NCBI GenBank assembly: GCA_964572185.1
Contig: CAZNFI010000015.1
Span: forward strand, 1 to 28,348
Reading direction: 5' to 3'
DNA length: 28,348 nt
Source of the DNA: Azophilus sp964572185
Lineage (GTDB): Bacteria > Pseudomonadota > Gammaproteobacteria > Pseudomonadales > Azotimanducaceae
The position numbers and the translations under genes were made by a program. This document shows, one piece after another, positions 17,188-25,381 of the stretch. Each line of letters begins with the position of its first letter. Position 1 is the first letter of the stretch. The notes beneath the pieces are model-generated. The model had not been told where the DNA came from. It was given only the letters and a program-made list of their open reading frames with translations, and did not search any database.

Positions 17188-17709
17188 TCAATAGTTGTCC
17201 ATCCGGTCTTCCACCGCCCCGCCCTGTGCCGGGACCAGCACGTTGCGCAGGAAGGTGCAGACCTCCGCCCTGTCCTGATTCTTGCCGATGGTCTTGACCG
17301 TGACGATGCCCTGCCCGGGCCGGGACTTCGACTCACGTTTGGCAATGACCTCGGATTCGCCGTAAAGCGTGTCGCCCACGAACACCGGCGCGGTGAACTT
17401 GACATCGTCCATGCCAAGGTTGGCGATTGCTTTCTGGCTGATGTCGGTGACGCTCATGCCGATCAGCAGGGAAAGCGTGTAGGTGCTGACCACCAGGTTC
17501 TGGCCGAACTCGGTGGCCTTGCCGAATTCCGCATCGAAGTGCAGCGGGTGCGTGTTCAGCGTCAGCAGCGTGAACATGTGGTTGTCATACTCCGTAACGG
17601 TCTTGCCGGGGCGATGTTCGTAGACATCTCCGACCTCGAAGTCATCGAAATAGCGGCCAAACGTCTCGCGGTAGCGTTGCGGTCCGACCTGTTTCATGGT
17701 TTTGGTCAC
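17188..17709 (-). CDS. MaoC-family (hot-dog fold) enoyl-CoA hydratase
   Basis: From the GTG at 17709, which has AAGGAGG eleven bases upstream, the product is 173 residues. An in-frame ATG lies 24 bases further upstream (17733) and another at 17697; the strong ribosome-binding site favours the GTG. The segment 'VTEYDNHMFTLLTLNTHPLHFDAEFGKATEFGQ' carries the Asn-x-His-Pro-Leu-His-x-Asp version of the hydratase-2 motif. 'DVKFTAPVFVGDTLYGESEVIAKRES' is the second conserved strand pair. It resembles hydratases acting on mesaconyl-type or other short acyl-CoAs. With the following dehydrogenase and CoA-transferase it suggests degradation of a carboxylic acid as a CoA ester. Confidence 0.88.
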   Translation of the reverse strand: MTKTMKQVGPQRYRETFGRYFDDFEVGDVYEHRPGKTVTEYDNHMFTLLTLNTHPLHFDAEFGKATEFGQNLVVSTYTLSLLIGMSVTDISQKAIANLGMDDVKFTAPVFVGDTLYGESEVIAKRESKSRPGQGIVTVKTIGKNQDRAEVCTFLRNVLVPAQGGAVEDRMDNY

Positions 17710-17771
17710 GGGTTGTTGGTCCTCCTTGAGCATTTTTCATTGCAATCAGGTTACTTGCGGATCTGCACCTG

Positions 17772-18060
17772 TCACGTGGTCGCCGGCAGCGCTGCCGCAT
17801 GGGCGCCGGCGATCGCCGGCCGCGTCGCCACCCAGGCATCGCCACGGCCCTGCACATGCTCCAGCACCTTTTCCAGCGCCCCGATGCGGCCCGGGCGGCC
17901 GGTGATGCGCAGGTGCAGCCCCGACGACATCATGCGCGGCCCGGCCTCCAGCGACTCCCGGGCCAGCCCATCATAAGTGTTGATGGCGTAGGCCGCCCAG
18001 TCTCTCGGGCTGAGCGAGAGCGCGGTCCACATCTTCATGTCGTTGGTGCAGGAATCCAAA
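17772..18060 (-). pseudogene. Polysaccharide deacetylase family gene, 3' remnant
   Basis: About 95 codons match the C-terminal end of polysaccharide deacetylases of the PuuE/allantoinase-like type. 'TNDMKMWTALSLSPRDW' is followed by 'AYAINTYDGLARE' and by 'GPRMMSSGLHLRITGRPGRIGALEKVLEHVQ', the family's usual last motifs (His in 'GLHLRI'). Upstream of about 18060 the similarity stops and the frame runs on only as non-coding shadow of the next gene. The catalytic N-terminal two-thirds, with the metal-binding residues, is missing. The break coincides with the edge of the SopB-like gene, which suggests loss by insertion or recombination. Confidence 0.7.
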
Positions 18061-18160
18061 CACCGAGTCGGCACGCGTGGTGCCGTGTGGCCCGGTGAAT
18101 CAGTACAACTCGGAGCAGCGCCGCCTGAGCATCGATTCCGAGACTGTCCATCGACCGATG

Positions 18161-20419
18161 TCAGTCCAGTTCCAGTGTCACGGGCTCGCCCGCCGCCGCC
18201 GGGAACAGGCCGGCATCGTCCGTTTCCCGTTGCCTGGAAGCCGTAGGGGACCGGGGCGCATGCAGCATGTCGGCATTGAAATGTGTCTTGCCGCAGGCTC
18301 CGCCGACAACGGTGGCCGAAACTCGCTGCCTTGGCGCGTAGTCGGTGGATGCCGACGGCGAGTTCTGCCTGGATTGAGCTTGAACCGCAGCGCGCGGAGC
18401 AGGCCATTCGAACGCCGCGCGGGCATTCCCCCACACTTTCATGTCGAGGTCTACTTCCGGCAGGCGCCCGCCATCGTGTGCGGCGACGGTAGCGAGAAAT
18501 CGCACTTCCGCTTCGACCGCGCCGACCAGGTCCCGGCCCCGTGGCCCACTGAGCATGGAGGTCTCGCGCATGCAGAAACCGATCAATGCAAGCCGCGCCG
18601 CCGCCTTCCGTTTCAGGCTCGCACCGGCCGGCCAATCGCCATCCGGCGTGAGCAATGCCTTCAGTTGAGCGCCGCCGGTACGCAGCATGCACACCGATTT
18701 GCGATCTTCGCGCAAGGATTGATCCAACAAGCCCAGCGTTTTGCGCAGACTATCCACCGCCTGATCCGAGGGACCTCTCTCGCGCAACATTTTGCGATAA
18801 TCGCTGCGCAGGCGGGAAACCTTCTGCGAATTGTTTTCGATGCCCGCCTGCCTGGCGTCGATAACCGCCTTGATGTCGCCGCCGAGCCGGGGCGAATCCA
18901 ACCGCCCAAGCAGGCACCGGACGGCATCGCGATTGATGTCCCGGCATTGCTTCCAGTTTGCCGCATCATCCACCGTGGGGAGTGCGAATCGGCGTACGTG
19001 GAAGACGACGTCGACGGCTCGCGGCTTCCCGGACCAGTCGAGCATGTCCAAACCGGTAATCCCCGGTTTGTCCTGGAACGACTTGAAGCAATCCACCTGA
19101 GCGCACCATGTGGGCACATCCTCGGGCGACAGCAATGCAATTGCATTGATTCCGAAAGGCTGAGGTGTGCCACGCAATGCCGCACCCAAGCCCCTCGGGT
19201 CTGCAACGAGAGCAGCGGCAGTCATCTGTTTCGCGGTCATGCGGTACGCTTCCGTCCTCATGCTCAACGCCAGCATGGGCCCGGCATCGGGGCGATTCCT
19301 CACCGTCTTGCAGAAATCATCGACAAATCTTTCCCGAGCCGCACCTGTCGACCCCTGCATGACCACCGGCTCGTACAAGGCATCGGCCAATGCCTTGATT
19401 TCGCGATCGCTTGCCGACTTCAACCTGTGCTCATCGAGTTCCCCGGCCAGGGACAGTTCGTGACGCAGCCCCACATACAGCAACTGGCCCTGGTCGTCGG
19501 TCAGTGCTGTCAGCGCCAGGCCGGGGAGGTTCGCGTACCTTGCTGCAGCCAATCCCTCGCGGTTCTCCTGTGCCGGATATCCTCCCACGAAATGAGTGCC
19601 GAGAGCGGTACCAGGCACAAGGTGACTCTCCACCGATACCCGCTTGTCAGGGTGCAGTGGCAGAGACGCGTGCAGGAGCCGACCTCCGTGCAGCCATGCG
19701 GACCGGTGCGACTGCCAGAACTCGGTCACGTTGTCGAAGCGGTGCAGCAGATCATCGACCAGACGCTGGTCGGCTCCCCAGAACATTCCGCGTTGCATCA
19801 GTCTTTTCTGGTTGCCCCTGATCTGCCCGCTCCGTACTCGCAGGTCAAGTTGGCCTTGGTAGTGTCGGCGGCACAACTCGCGCCACTCGGCACTACTCAG
19901 GCCCTGGACGCGCGACTTCTGCACCAGTCTTTCCACCGCTTCGATTTCCTCCTCGCTCGATCGCACCGTGACCATCACCATTGCCAGGTCGTTGCACAAG
20001 ATCTCCTCAGTCTGGCGCCCAAGAAGCTCGTTCAGCCGCTTGTTCTGCTCATTGAGGGCCGCAATCCGTCCCGGCGTGAGCCAGTCCCTATCCGAAGCGG
20101 AATGCAGGGAGTCTGTCGTTGCCGCACCGTCGCTGGAGCGAGGCTGGGGTTGCCCGGCGGCCGCCCTGGCGGCGGTACTCGTGTTGGGGGATGGCATCGC
20201 GCTGACGCTTCGCCCATGCAGGGCTGGCCGCGTTCCGGATACGCGGGCTGCAGCACTGCCGGCCCCCTCGTCGCGAACATCGCCAGGGCGCTGTCTCACA
20301 GGCGCTGCAGACACCTGCCGGCGACTGAAGGTCGCCTGTCGCGACTCGGCGGCAGCAGCCGCTATCCCGCAGCCGCCGGCATTGGCGCCCGCCTTCCCTA
20401 CACTGGTGTTTTCGTACAT
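18161..20419 (-). CDS. SopB/IpgD-like putative type III effector with altered phosphatase loop
   Basis: From the ATG at 20419 the product is 752 residues. Residues 1-110 are rich in Ser, Ala, Arg and Gln and look disordered, as in effector secretion leaders. From about 215 I align it by eye, from memory, with the Salmonella SopB/Shigella IpgD inositol phosphate phosphatase: 'FWQSHRSAW' (234-242), 'LLYVGLRHEL' (313-322; SopB has LFCGIRHGVL), 'AKQMTAAALVADPRGLGAAL' (396-415; SopB AKEVLTAALFSKPELLNKAL), 'NRDAVRCLLG' (496-505) and 'ARLALIG' (608-614). In SopB the Cys-x5-Arg loop lies just after RLA; here residues 621-629 read SMLSGPRGR with no Cys-x5-Arg. A Cys-Gly-Lys at 709-711 does not restore it. 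Start choice is uncertain (TTG at 20581 also in frame). Enzymatic activity is doubtful. Confidence 0.6.
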   Translation of the reverse strand: MYENTSVGKAGANAGGCGIAAAAAESRQATFSRRQVSAAPVRQRPGDVRDEGAGSAAARVSGTRPALHGRSVSAMPSPNTSTAARAAAGQPQPRSSDGAATTDSLHSASDRDWLTPGRIAALNEQNKRLNELLGRQTEEILCNDLAMVMVTVRSSEEEIEAVERLVQKSRVQGLSSAEWRELCRRHYQGQLDLRVRSGQIRGNQKRLMQRGMFWGADQRLVDDLLHRFDNVTEFWQSHRSAWLHGGRLLHASLPLHPDKRVSVESHLVPGTALGTHFVGGYPAQENREGLAAARYANLPGLALTALTDDQGQLLYVGLRHELSLAGELDEHRLKSASDREIKALADALYEPVVMQGSTGAARERFVDDFCKTVRNRPDAGPMLALSMRTEAYRMTAKQMTAAALVADPRGLGAALRGTPQPFGINAIALLSPEDVPTWCAQVDCFKSFQDKPGITGLDMLDWSGKPRAVDVVFHVRRFALPTVDDAANWKQCRDINRDAVRCLLGRLDSPRLGGDIKAVIDARQAGIENNSQKVSRLRSDYRKMLRERGPSDQAVDSLRKTLGLLDQSLREDRKSVCMLRTGGAQLKALLTPDGDWPAGASLKRKAAARLALIGFCMRETSMLSGPRGRDLVGAVEAEVRFLATVAAHDGGRLPEVDLDMKVWGNARAAFEWPAPRAAVQAQSRQNSPSASTDYAPRQRVSATVVGGACGKTHFNADMLHAPRSPTASRQRETDDAGLFPAAAGEPVTLELD

Positions 20420-20638
20420 CGATCTGCTCTTGCCGCGAGAATGCACACGCCGTTGCCTGACCTGCGCATGAGCCCGGAACACCGGCGCGACCAGGTGGCC
20501 GGCCTCGCGGGTAACCGAAGCCTGTTCGGCGACTGAGGGCCGGGCGGTCAAACGACACGCGTGAGGAAATTCGACCAGCAACCCTTAAAAAAATTCAATC
20601 GCCGGTGTGCTTCGCGTCGTGCCGCCGCAGCGCGGCCT

Positions 20639-20667
20639 TTGACATCGCACACTCACGTTTGTCTAAT
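20639..20667 (+). promoter_or_regulatory. Sigma-70 promoter of the Rieske oxygenase gene
   Basis: TTGACA (20639-20644), a 17-base spacer and TCTAAT (20662-20667) give a full -35 match and a 5 of 6 match at -10, the best promoter in the window. Transcription would begin near 20674. AGGGAG follows, nine bases before the ATG at 20694. The gap to the divergent SopB-like gene is 274 bases and also contains an A-tract at 20587-20593. Confidence 0.7.
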
Positions 20668-20693
20668 TCCCGATATTGAGGGAGATTCAGTCG

Positions 20694-22043
20694 ATGAACG
20701 AGTTCGTCAAGCACCCGCTGGCCATGGACGGCAAAGACCCGTCGCAGCTTCGCGGCGACCCCATCACCCAGGATCGTTACTATTCACGAGAGTACATGGC
20801 CCGGGAATGGGAGTGCCTCTGGACCAAGATCTGGCACATCGCCGGGCGTGAACAACAGCTCGAGCAGGCGGGCGACTTCATCGTGCACAACTTCATGCAC
20901 GAATCGGTCATCATCGTGCGGCAACGCGATGGCTCGCTGCGGGGTTTCTACAATGCCTGCGGTCACCGCGCGCAGCGCCTGGTCTGGGAGGACGGTTGCC
21001 GGGACTGCTTCACCTGTCCCTATCACGGCTGGCAGTGGGGGCTCGACGGCGTGCTCGAAGACCTGCCCGACCGCGATGACTTCCGCCAGGGCGATCCGGT
21101 TGGCAAACTGAAGCTCACCGAAGTTCGCGTCGATACCTGGGCCGGGCTGGTCTGGTACACCATGGATGAAGAAGCCCCGGGACTGATGAAGTACCTGGAG
21201 CCCACACCCGAGCTGTACAAAGGCCATCAGTTCGAGAAAACCGTCCGCGTCAACCAGTTTCGCGTGGCGCTGGATACCAACTGGAAGTTCTGGTCGGACA
21301 ATTTCAACGAGTCCTATCACACCCGCACCGTACATCCCCAGGTACCGCCGATCATCGACCAGGACCACTTCACCTCGCGCTATGAAATGTTCCCGATGGG
21401 CCACAACCGCATCGTGCAGATGGGGCGCCCTTCCCTCAGAGACCGGTTGCCGGCCGGCGTGCCGCACCCGTTCGACGACATGCTGCGCGTGTGGGACATC
21501 GATCCCGACCGGTATCCGGACTATGAAACCAAGGCCATGCAGGGCTGGCTCGATCTCAAGGCCGCGAAGAGAAAGCTGTGGAAAGAAAAGGGCTATCTGC
21601 ACTACGAACACCTGACCGATGAAGACCTGACCGAAAGCCCGTTCGGGGTGCTGTTCCCCAACGTCGCCATTGCGCCATCGGCAGACTCGTTCCTGGTCTG
21701 GCGCTGGGAACCGCATCCTACCGATCCCGAGAAGTGTTTCTTCGAACAGTGGACGATGGCCTATCCCATCCAGGGAATGGATGAATTCGTCAATCGCACG
21801 GCGGTCAACCCGATCGAGCTCGCCGAAGCGGAACTGGATGTGCGGGAATACGACAACGGCGAAGGCGTTCTGGACTATTCAGACCAGGTGGTCTTTCAGG
21901 ACTGGCAGCTGACCGCCGGACAGACCACCGGCTGGCGTTCGAGGGGTTATCAGGAACCCTATTTCGCGGCCCAGGAAACCCGCGTCAGACGATTCCACGA
22001 AGTCCTGAACGATTATCTGGCCGGCAATCCGCCCGGGCGCTGA
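20694..22043 (+). CDS. Rieske non-heme iron aromatic-ring-hydroxylating oxygenase, alpha subunit
   Basis: A 449-residue oxygenase component. The Rieske [2Fe-2S] ligands are Cys89-Gly-His91 and Cys108-Pro-Tyr-His111 (in 'NACGHRAQ' and 'CPYHGWQWG'). The catalytic iron-site helix is 'SDNFNESYHTRTVHP' with His209 and His214. A TTG 18 bases upstream is in frame, but AGGGAG at correct spacing sets the ATG at 20694. No beta subunit, ferredoxin or reductase gene is adjacent, so electron partners must lie elsewhere. The substrate is unknown; a remnant FAD monooxygenase nearby hints at a former aromatic or cyclic-compound catabolic cluster. Confidence 0.93.
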   Translation: MNEFVKHPLAMDGKDPSQLRGDPITQDRYYSREYMAREWECLWTKIWHIAGREQQLEQAGDFIVHNFMHESVIIVRQRDGSLRGFYNACGHRAQRLVWEDGCRDCFTCPYHGWQWGLDGVLEDLPDRDDFRQGDPVGKLKLTEVRVDTWAGLVWYTMDEEAPGLMKYLEPTPELYKGHQFEKTVRVNQFRVALDTNWKFWSDNFNESYHTRTVHPQVPPIIDQDHFTSRYEMFPMGHNRIVQMGRPSLRDRLPAGVPHPFDDMLRVWDIDPDRYPDYETKAMQGWLDLKAAKRKLWKEKGYLHYEHLTDEDLTESPFGVLFPNVAIAPSADSFLVWRWEPHPTDPEKCFFEQWTMAYPIQGMDEFVNRTAVNPIELAEAELDVREYDNGEGVLDYSDQVVFQDWQLTAGQTTGWRSRGYQEPYFAAQETRVRRFHEVLNDYLAGNPPGR

Positions 22044-22334
22044 ACCCGCACCACTGCGCTGTGCGGCGGGCGGGTCAGGCGGGTCGCCGAAGCGGCGGCC
22101 GGCGCCGCCGTCGAATTCAGCGGCCGCGCGGTTACCGGGGTCTCGTCCACGAGTACGCCGTTCGGCAAACTCTTCACCTTTGATCTCAACAACCTGGTCT
22201 GCTGGGATAGCGGCAATGGCGAGGTGCTCTGGAAACGGGACCTGAGGGACCTGGCCGCCAAGGAGATGCCCTGGACAGCAAGCTGCGACGTATCATTGAG
22301 CTGGCGACCAGTTCGAATCCCTGAGCGGTATTAA
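22044..22334 (+). pseudogene. Possible scrap of a protein-coding gene (beta-propeller-like)
   Basis: The 403-base gap before the acetyltransferase gene contains an open frame ending at 22334 that reads 'GKLFTFDLNNLVCWDSG' and 'GEVLWKRDLRDLAA' (about 22161-22260). This resembles one blade of a PQQ/WD-type propeller. After about 22255 a different frame reads 'DALDSKLRRIIELATSSNP' to a stop at 22324, as if a frameshift had occurred. No start codon or ribosome-binding site is seen. I treat it as a decayed remnant; chance is possible. Confidence 0.25.
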
Positions 22335-22446
22335 GTGAACAGATGAATCGTTTCTTCGGACAATGTCTCCAAGGTGCGCCGCAAGCTGATCGCGTCGCCG
22401 CCGGCGACGCGCCAGATCGAAGCTCCGGGTAACAACGGCCATCGCA

Positions 22447-23013
22447 ATGCGCCCATTCCCCGATCTTCTGGCCACCGAACGCCTGATTCTGCGCCCACCC
22501 ACGGTGTCGGACGCAGCGGCAGTGCTGGCGGCCGTCACCGCGTCATTTCCGGAGCTGCAGCGCTGGATGGAATGGGCGCGCGGCAACTACGGCATCGAAC
22601 AGGCGCGACAGTTCTGCGCCGACGCCAGGACCGGATTCACCGACGGGCGGGACTTCACCGCACTGGTCACCCTGGCTGACGACGAGACGGTCATCGGCTG
22701 CGCCGGGATCCTGTCCCGGGACGAAACCGCGCCCAGCTTCGAACTCGGTTACTGGGTGCATACGGCGTACACCGGCCGCGGCTATGCCACCGAGGCAGCC
22801 TCGGCATTGACGCGCCTCGCCTTCGAAGACGGTGGCGCAAGGCGCGTGGAGGCGCGCATGGACGAACGCAACCGGCGCAGCGAGGCAGTTGCCCAACGGC
22901 TCGGTTTCGAACTGCAAAGCGTCCTCAAGTCGCATCGCCGCGACAATCAGGGAAAACTGACCGGCATTCTGATCTACGTGATGACCGACCTCGGATCACT
23001 GCGCGGCACATGA
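22447..23013 (+). CDS. GNAT-family N-acetyltransferase (RimJ/RimL-like)
   Basis: A 188-residue acetyltransferase. It starts 'LLATERLILRPPTVSDAAAVLAAV', typical of RimJ/RimL-type GNATs, and has 'FELGYWVHTAYTGRGYATEAASALTRLAFE' with the acetyl-CoA binding loop 'YTGRGYATE' (about residues 109-117). 'RVEARMDERNRRSEAVAQRLGFELQSVLKSHRRD' completes the domain. The substrate could be a ribosomal or other protein N-terminus, or a small molecule. The gene has a weak ribosome-binding site and no evident operon partner; it converges on the EthD-domain gene. Confidence 0.9.
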   Translation: MRPFPDLLATERLILRPPTVSDAAAVLAAVTASFPELQRWMEWARGNYGIEQARQFCADARTGFTDGRDFTALVTLADDETVIGCAGILSRDETAPSFELGYWVHTAYTGRGYATEAASALTRLAFEDGGARRVEARMDERNRRSEAVAQRLGFELQSVLKSHRRDNQGKLTGILIYVMTDLGSLRGT

Positions 23014-23061
23014 ACCTGCACCAACGGCTGCAGGGAAGTCGCCCGTTACCCGAAATCGGAC

Positions 23062-23427
23062 TCAGGCAGGCAGTTCCGACTCGGCTTCGGTGAGCGTGAA
23101 GAACCGGTTCCTGGCGCGGTCGAAGAGTTTCAGTTCGTCGGCGAGGATTTCCGCCGCGGCGTCCGGTGCGGCAAGGCGTTTGCTGACCTCCTCGTAAGTC
23201 GCCGCATCGGGATACCAGATCTCCAGGACAACGTCGAAGTCGCCTTCGCTGCCGAATGTAGCCGTGCCCGCATCGGAAGTCGGGTTGAGAAACCGGCGCA
23301 CATACCTGCAGGCATAACCCCTCAGGTATTTCTCGCCGATGAGTCGGTGATTGGTCTCGTAGTAGGTACGAAATTCCTCGGTCGACATTCCCGGCCGCCG
23401 CTTGAGCAATGCGATAGTCTTGATCAT
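23062..23427 (-). CDS. EthD-domain protein
   Basis: A 121-residue dimeric alpha/beta-barrel (ferredoxin-like) protein. 'MIKTIALLKRRPGMSTEEFRTYYETNHRLIGEKYL' is the standard EthD opening. The middle 'DVVLEIWYPDAATYEEVSKRLAAPD' and the end 'ELKLFDRARNRFFTLTEAE' complete the single domain. Such proteins accompany oxygenases and degradation pathways, often without a defined reaction. It lies among oxygenase and transporter genes and a decayed reductase gene, which fits a catabolic setting. Confidence 0.85.
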   Translation of the reverse strand: MIKTIALLKRRPGMSTEEFRTYYETNHRLIGEKYLRGYACRYVRRFLNPTSDAGTATFGSEGDFDVVLEIWYPDAATYEEVSKRLAAPDAAAEILADELKLFDRARNRFFTLTEAESELPA

Positions 23428-23481
23428 GTGGAGAGCGCCGCGTCAGTGGTCGGTGAATTGTCGATTGCCCGGTACGCAAGA

Positions 23482-23853
23482 TCAACCGCGACAGGCCGCC
23501 CAGCCATCGGCTTTCCGACGGCGCCGGGTCAGGCGCCATAGTGGCTCTGCAGCCCTTTTTGCAACGGCCGCAGTGGATTGCAGGACGGGCGTATCGATCC
23601 CATGTTGCCTGCCGAGCCGGATGATTGGGCCGTAGATGCAGTCGACCTCCGTGGGGCGCTGGTTGACCACATCCACGCACGGGCTCGACTTGTTGTCGCC
23701 CGTGGCAGCGGTGATCTGGTGAAACTCGTCACGGGCGCCTTCGCGATCGAGGTGGAAATTCTCGGCTCTTGCGACGGCGAGCGCTTTATCGATCGTCCGG
23801 TAGGCTGCCTGCTTCAGCTCCGGCACTCCCACGATGCCGCCGATTTGCGAATT
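23482..23853 (-). pseudogene. 2-dehydropantoate 2-reductase-like gene, C-terminal remnant
   Basis: About 110 codons match the C-terminal helical domain of the ketopantoate reductase (PanE/ApbA) family: 'GGIVGVPELKQAAYRTIDKALAVARAENFHLD', then 'ITAATGDNKSS', 'QRPTEVDCIYGPIIRLGRQHGIDTPVL'. The in-frame TGA about 23860 closes the frame upstream and the N-terminal NADP-binding Rossmann domain is absent. The family's usual Met after KSS is replaced ('KSSPCVD'). The tail after about 23530 is Arg-rich and probably read-through. This is a truncated, non-functional piece. Confidence 0.7.
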
Positions 23854-23899
23854 TCAGCATACGGTGATCGACGCACTGGTAAAATGCGGCGTTTTCTGA

Positions 23900-25381
23900 C
23901 TACCCGCCGCCCCCACGACGTGCCAGCGCGACCAGGTTTTCGGTGTGATCGTCGCGCGTTATGCGATAGCGGGATAATACCAACAGCGCGGTCAGGTTGA
24001 GGGCGCAGAACAGCGGCAGGAACATCAGGGCCAGGTTCTCGCGCAGCTCGGTGGTCATCATCTCCGCGGAGGCGATGCCGTCGAGCCCGACCAGGGAGAC
24101 GATGGTGCCCGCACCGAGGATGCCGCCGGCGGAGACCGCCTTGGCCGCGAACCCGCGGGCGGCGAAGAACAGGCCTTCCGAGCGCCTGTTGGTTGCCAGT
24201 TCGCTGTCCTCCACCACATCGGCCATCATGGAATCGAGCAGCACGCCGCCGATCATCACGCACACCACCTCCGCCGTGGAGAAAGCGGCGAACACATACA
24301 GGGAAACCCAGCTCCCCAACGCCGGCCACCAGCCCAGCAGCAACAGCACAAAGGGAATGGGATACAGGGAGACAGTCAACAGAATGCCGACGATGGCGCC
24401 CCGTTTCTTGCCGAACCTGCCGCCGAGAAAAGGCGCCGCCCAAAGGGCGATGGCCGGCGACACCAGCACGGCAATGCCCACCGCGGCGACCTGCTCGCCG
24501 GAGAAACCGAAGAAGTAGACGGTGTTGTATAGGTACAGCGCAGCGCTGAGACCGGCACCGATGCCGATCACCAGCCCGTAGAAGAATATGGCCGCGAAGT
24601 TGCGGTTGTGCAGAGACTCGAAGATCTGGCGGATTTCCCGGGTTATCTCGCCGATGCGTAGCGGCTCGGCCGGCCGCGGCAGTGCGGCCGCGGCCCGGCG
24701 CGTGCCCAGGGCGGATGCAGCGATGGTCAATGCGATCAGCGTGGCCCCAACCGCAGCGTAGATCGAATAACCCGTCTGCACGGCAACGCCGTATGCGCCC
24801 ACCCAAAACAGGAAGTTGGTGACATGCAACAGGTTGCCGCCGTACCAGCCGAAGGCATGACGCAACGCCAGCCAGCGGTTGCGGCGGTCGTAGTGGTTTT
24901 CCAGTTCCGGCAACAGCGCGGTGGAAGGCACTTCGAACAGGGTGGTACCCGTGCGGATGAGGATGGCCATTGCCAGCACATAGGCAAAGGTATTGGCCCC
25001 GGTCAACTCGATGTAGGGATTGAACAGGCCGAAAAATGCGACCGGCAAGACCAGCAATGCCACATACATGAAAGGGTGCCGGCGGCCATGCCGGCTGCAG
25101 GTCTTGTCCGACCAGTGGCCGATGAGCAGGTCGGTGACGGCATCCCAGAGCATGGCCACCGCCAGGGCAATCGAGGCGAGATAGCCGGGCAGGCCCAGAA
25201 CCTGGTTGGCGTAGATGAGCAACAGGTAGCTGAAGGCGTTGTTCTTGACGCCGTAAGCGATGGCTCCGCAGCCGTAGAACCAGAAGGTCGGCCGCCTTGC
25301 CAGTCGGGTCGTATCAATGGCAACTATCCTTTTTTGAAAACAGGCCCGGCAGCCCCTACAGCACAGCTCTCCCGCATGCAA
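23900..25381 (-). CDS. GPH/MelB-type MFS transporter
   Basis: A twelve-segment membrane transporter of the glycoside-pentoside-hexuronide:cation symporter group. 'FYGCGAIAYGVKNNAFSYLLLIYANQVLGLPGYLASIALAVAMLWDAVTDLLIGHWSDKT' (helices 1-2 and loop) contains the conserved Asp and 'GHWSD', followed by 'RHGRRHPFMYVA'. 'VPSTALLPELENHYDRRNRW' is the family's loop after helix 4. The only canonical start is a TTG at 25381, which overlaps the upstream monooxygenase remnant. Homology begins near 25320, where an ATT (25318) follows AAAAGG at a good spacing, so the start is uncertain. The substrate is unknown. Confidence 0.85.
   Translation of the reverse strand: MHAGELCCRGCRACFQKRIVAIDTTRLARRPTFWFYGCGAIAYGVKNNAFSYLLLIYANQVLGLPGYLASIALAVAMLWDAVTDLLIGHWSDKTCSRHGRRHPFMYVALLVLPVAFFGLFNPYIELTGANTFAYVLAMAILIRTGTTLFEVPSTALLPELENHYDRRNRWLALRHAFGWYGGNLLHVTNFLFWVGAYGVAVQTGYSIYAAVGATLIALTIAASALGTRRAAAALPRPAEPLRIGEITREIRQIFESLHNRNFAAIFFYGLVIGIGAGLSAALYLYNTVYFFGFSGEQVAAVGIAVLVSPAIALWAAPFLGGRFGKKRGAIVGILLTVSLYPIPFVLLLLGWWPALGSWVSLYVFAAFSTAEVVCVMIGGVLLDSMMADVVEDSELATNRRSEGLFFAARGFAAKAVSAGGILGAGTIVSLVGLDGIASAEMMTTELRENLALMFLPLFCALNLTALLVLSRYRITRDDHTENLVALARRGGGG

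Noticed and set aside
15923..17194. A 423-codon open frame on plus
   Set aside because: It mirrors the acyl-CoA dehydrogenase on minus, which carries all family motifs.
18056..18160. A GGCAC/GTGCC hairpin as terminator of the SopB-like gene or as an insertion-end repeat
   Set aside because: The stem is only five bases with no T-tract, and no matching sequence was found at the other presumed edge.
18077..20536. An 819-codon open frame on plus opposite the SopB-like gene
   Set aside because: The plus-strand product is His/Arg/Gln-rich without domain-like pattern, while the minus-strand product shows ordered similarity to SopB and a sensible start context.
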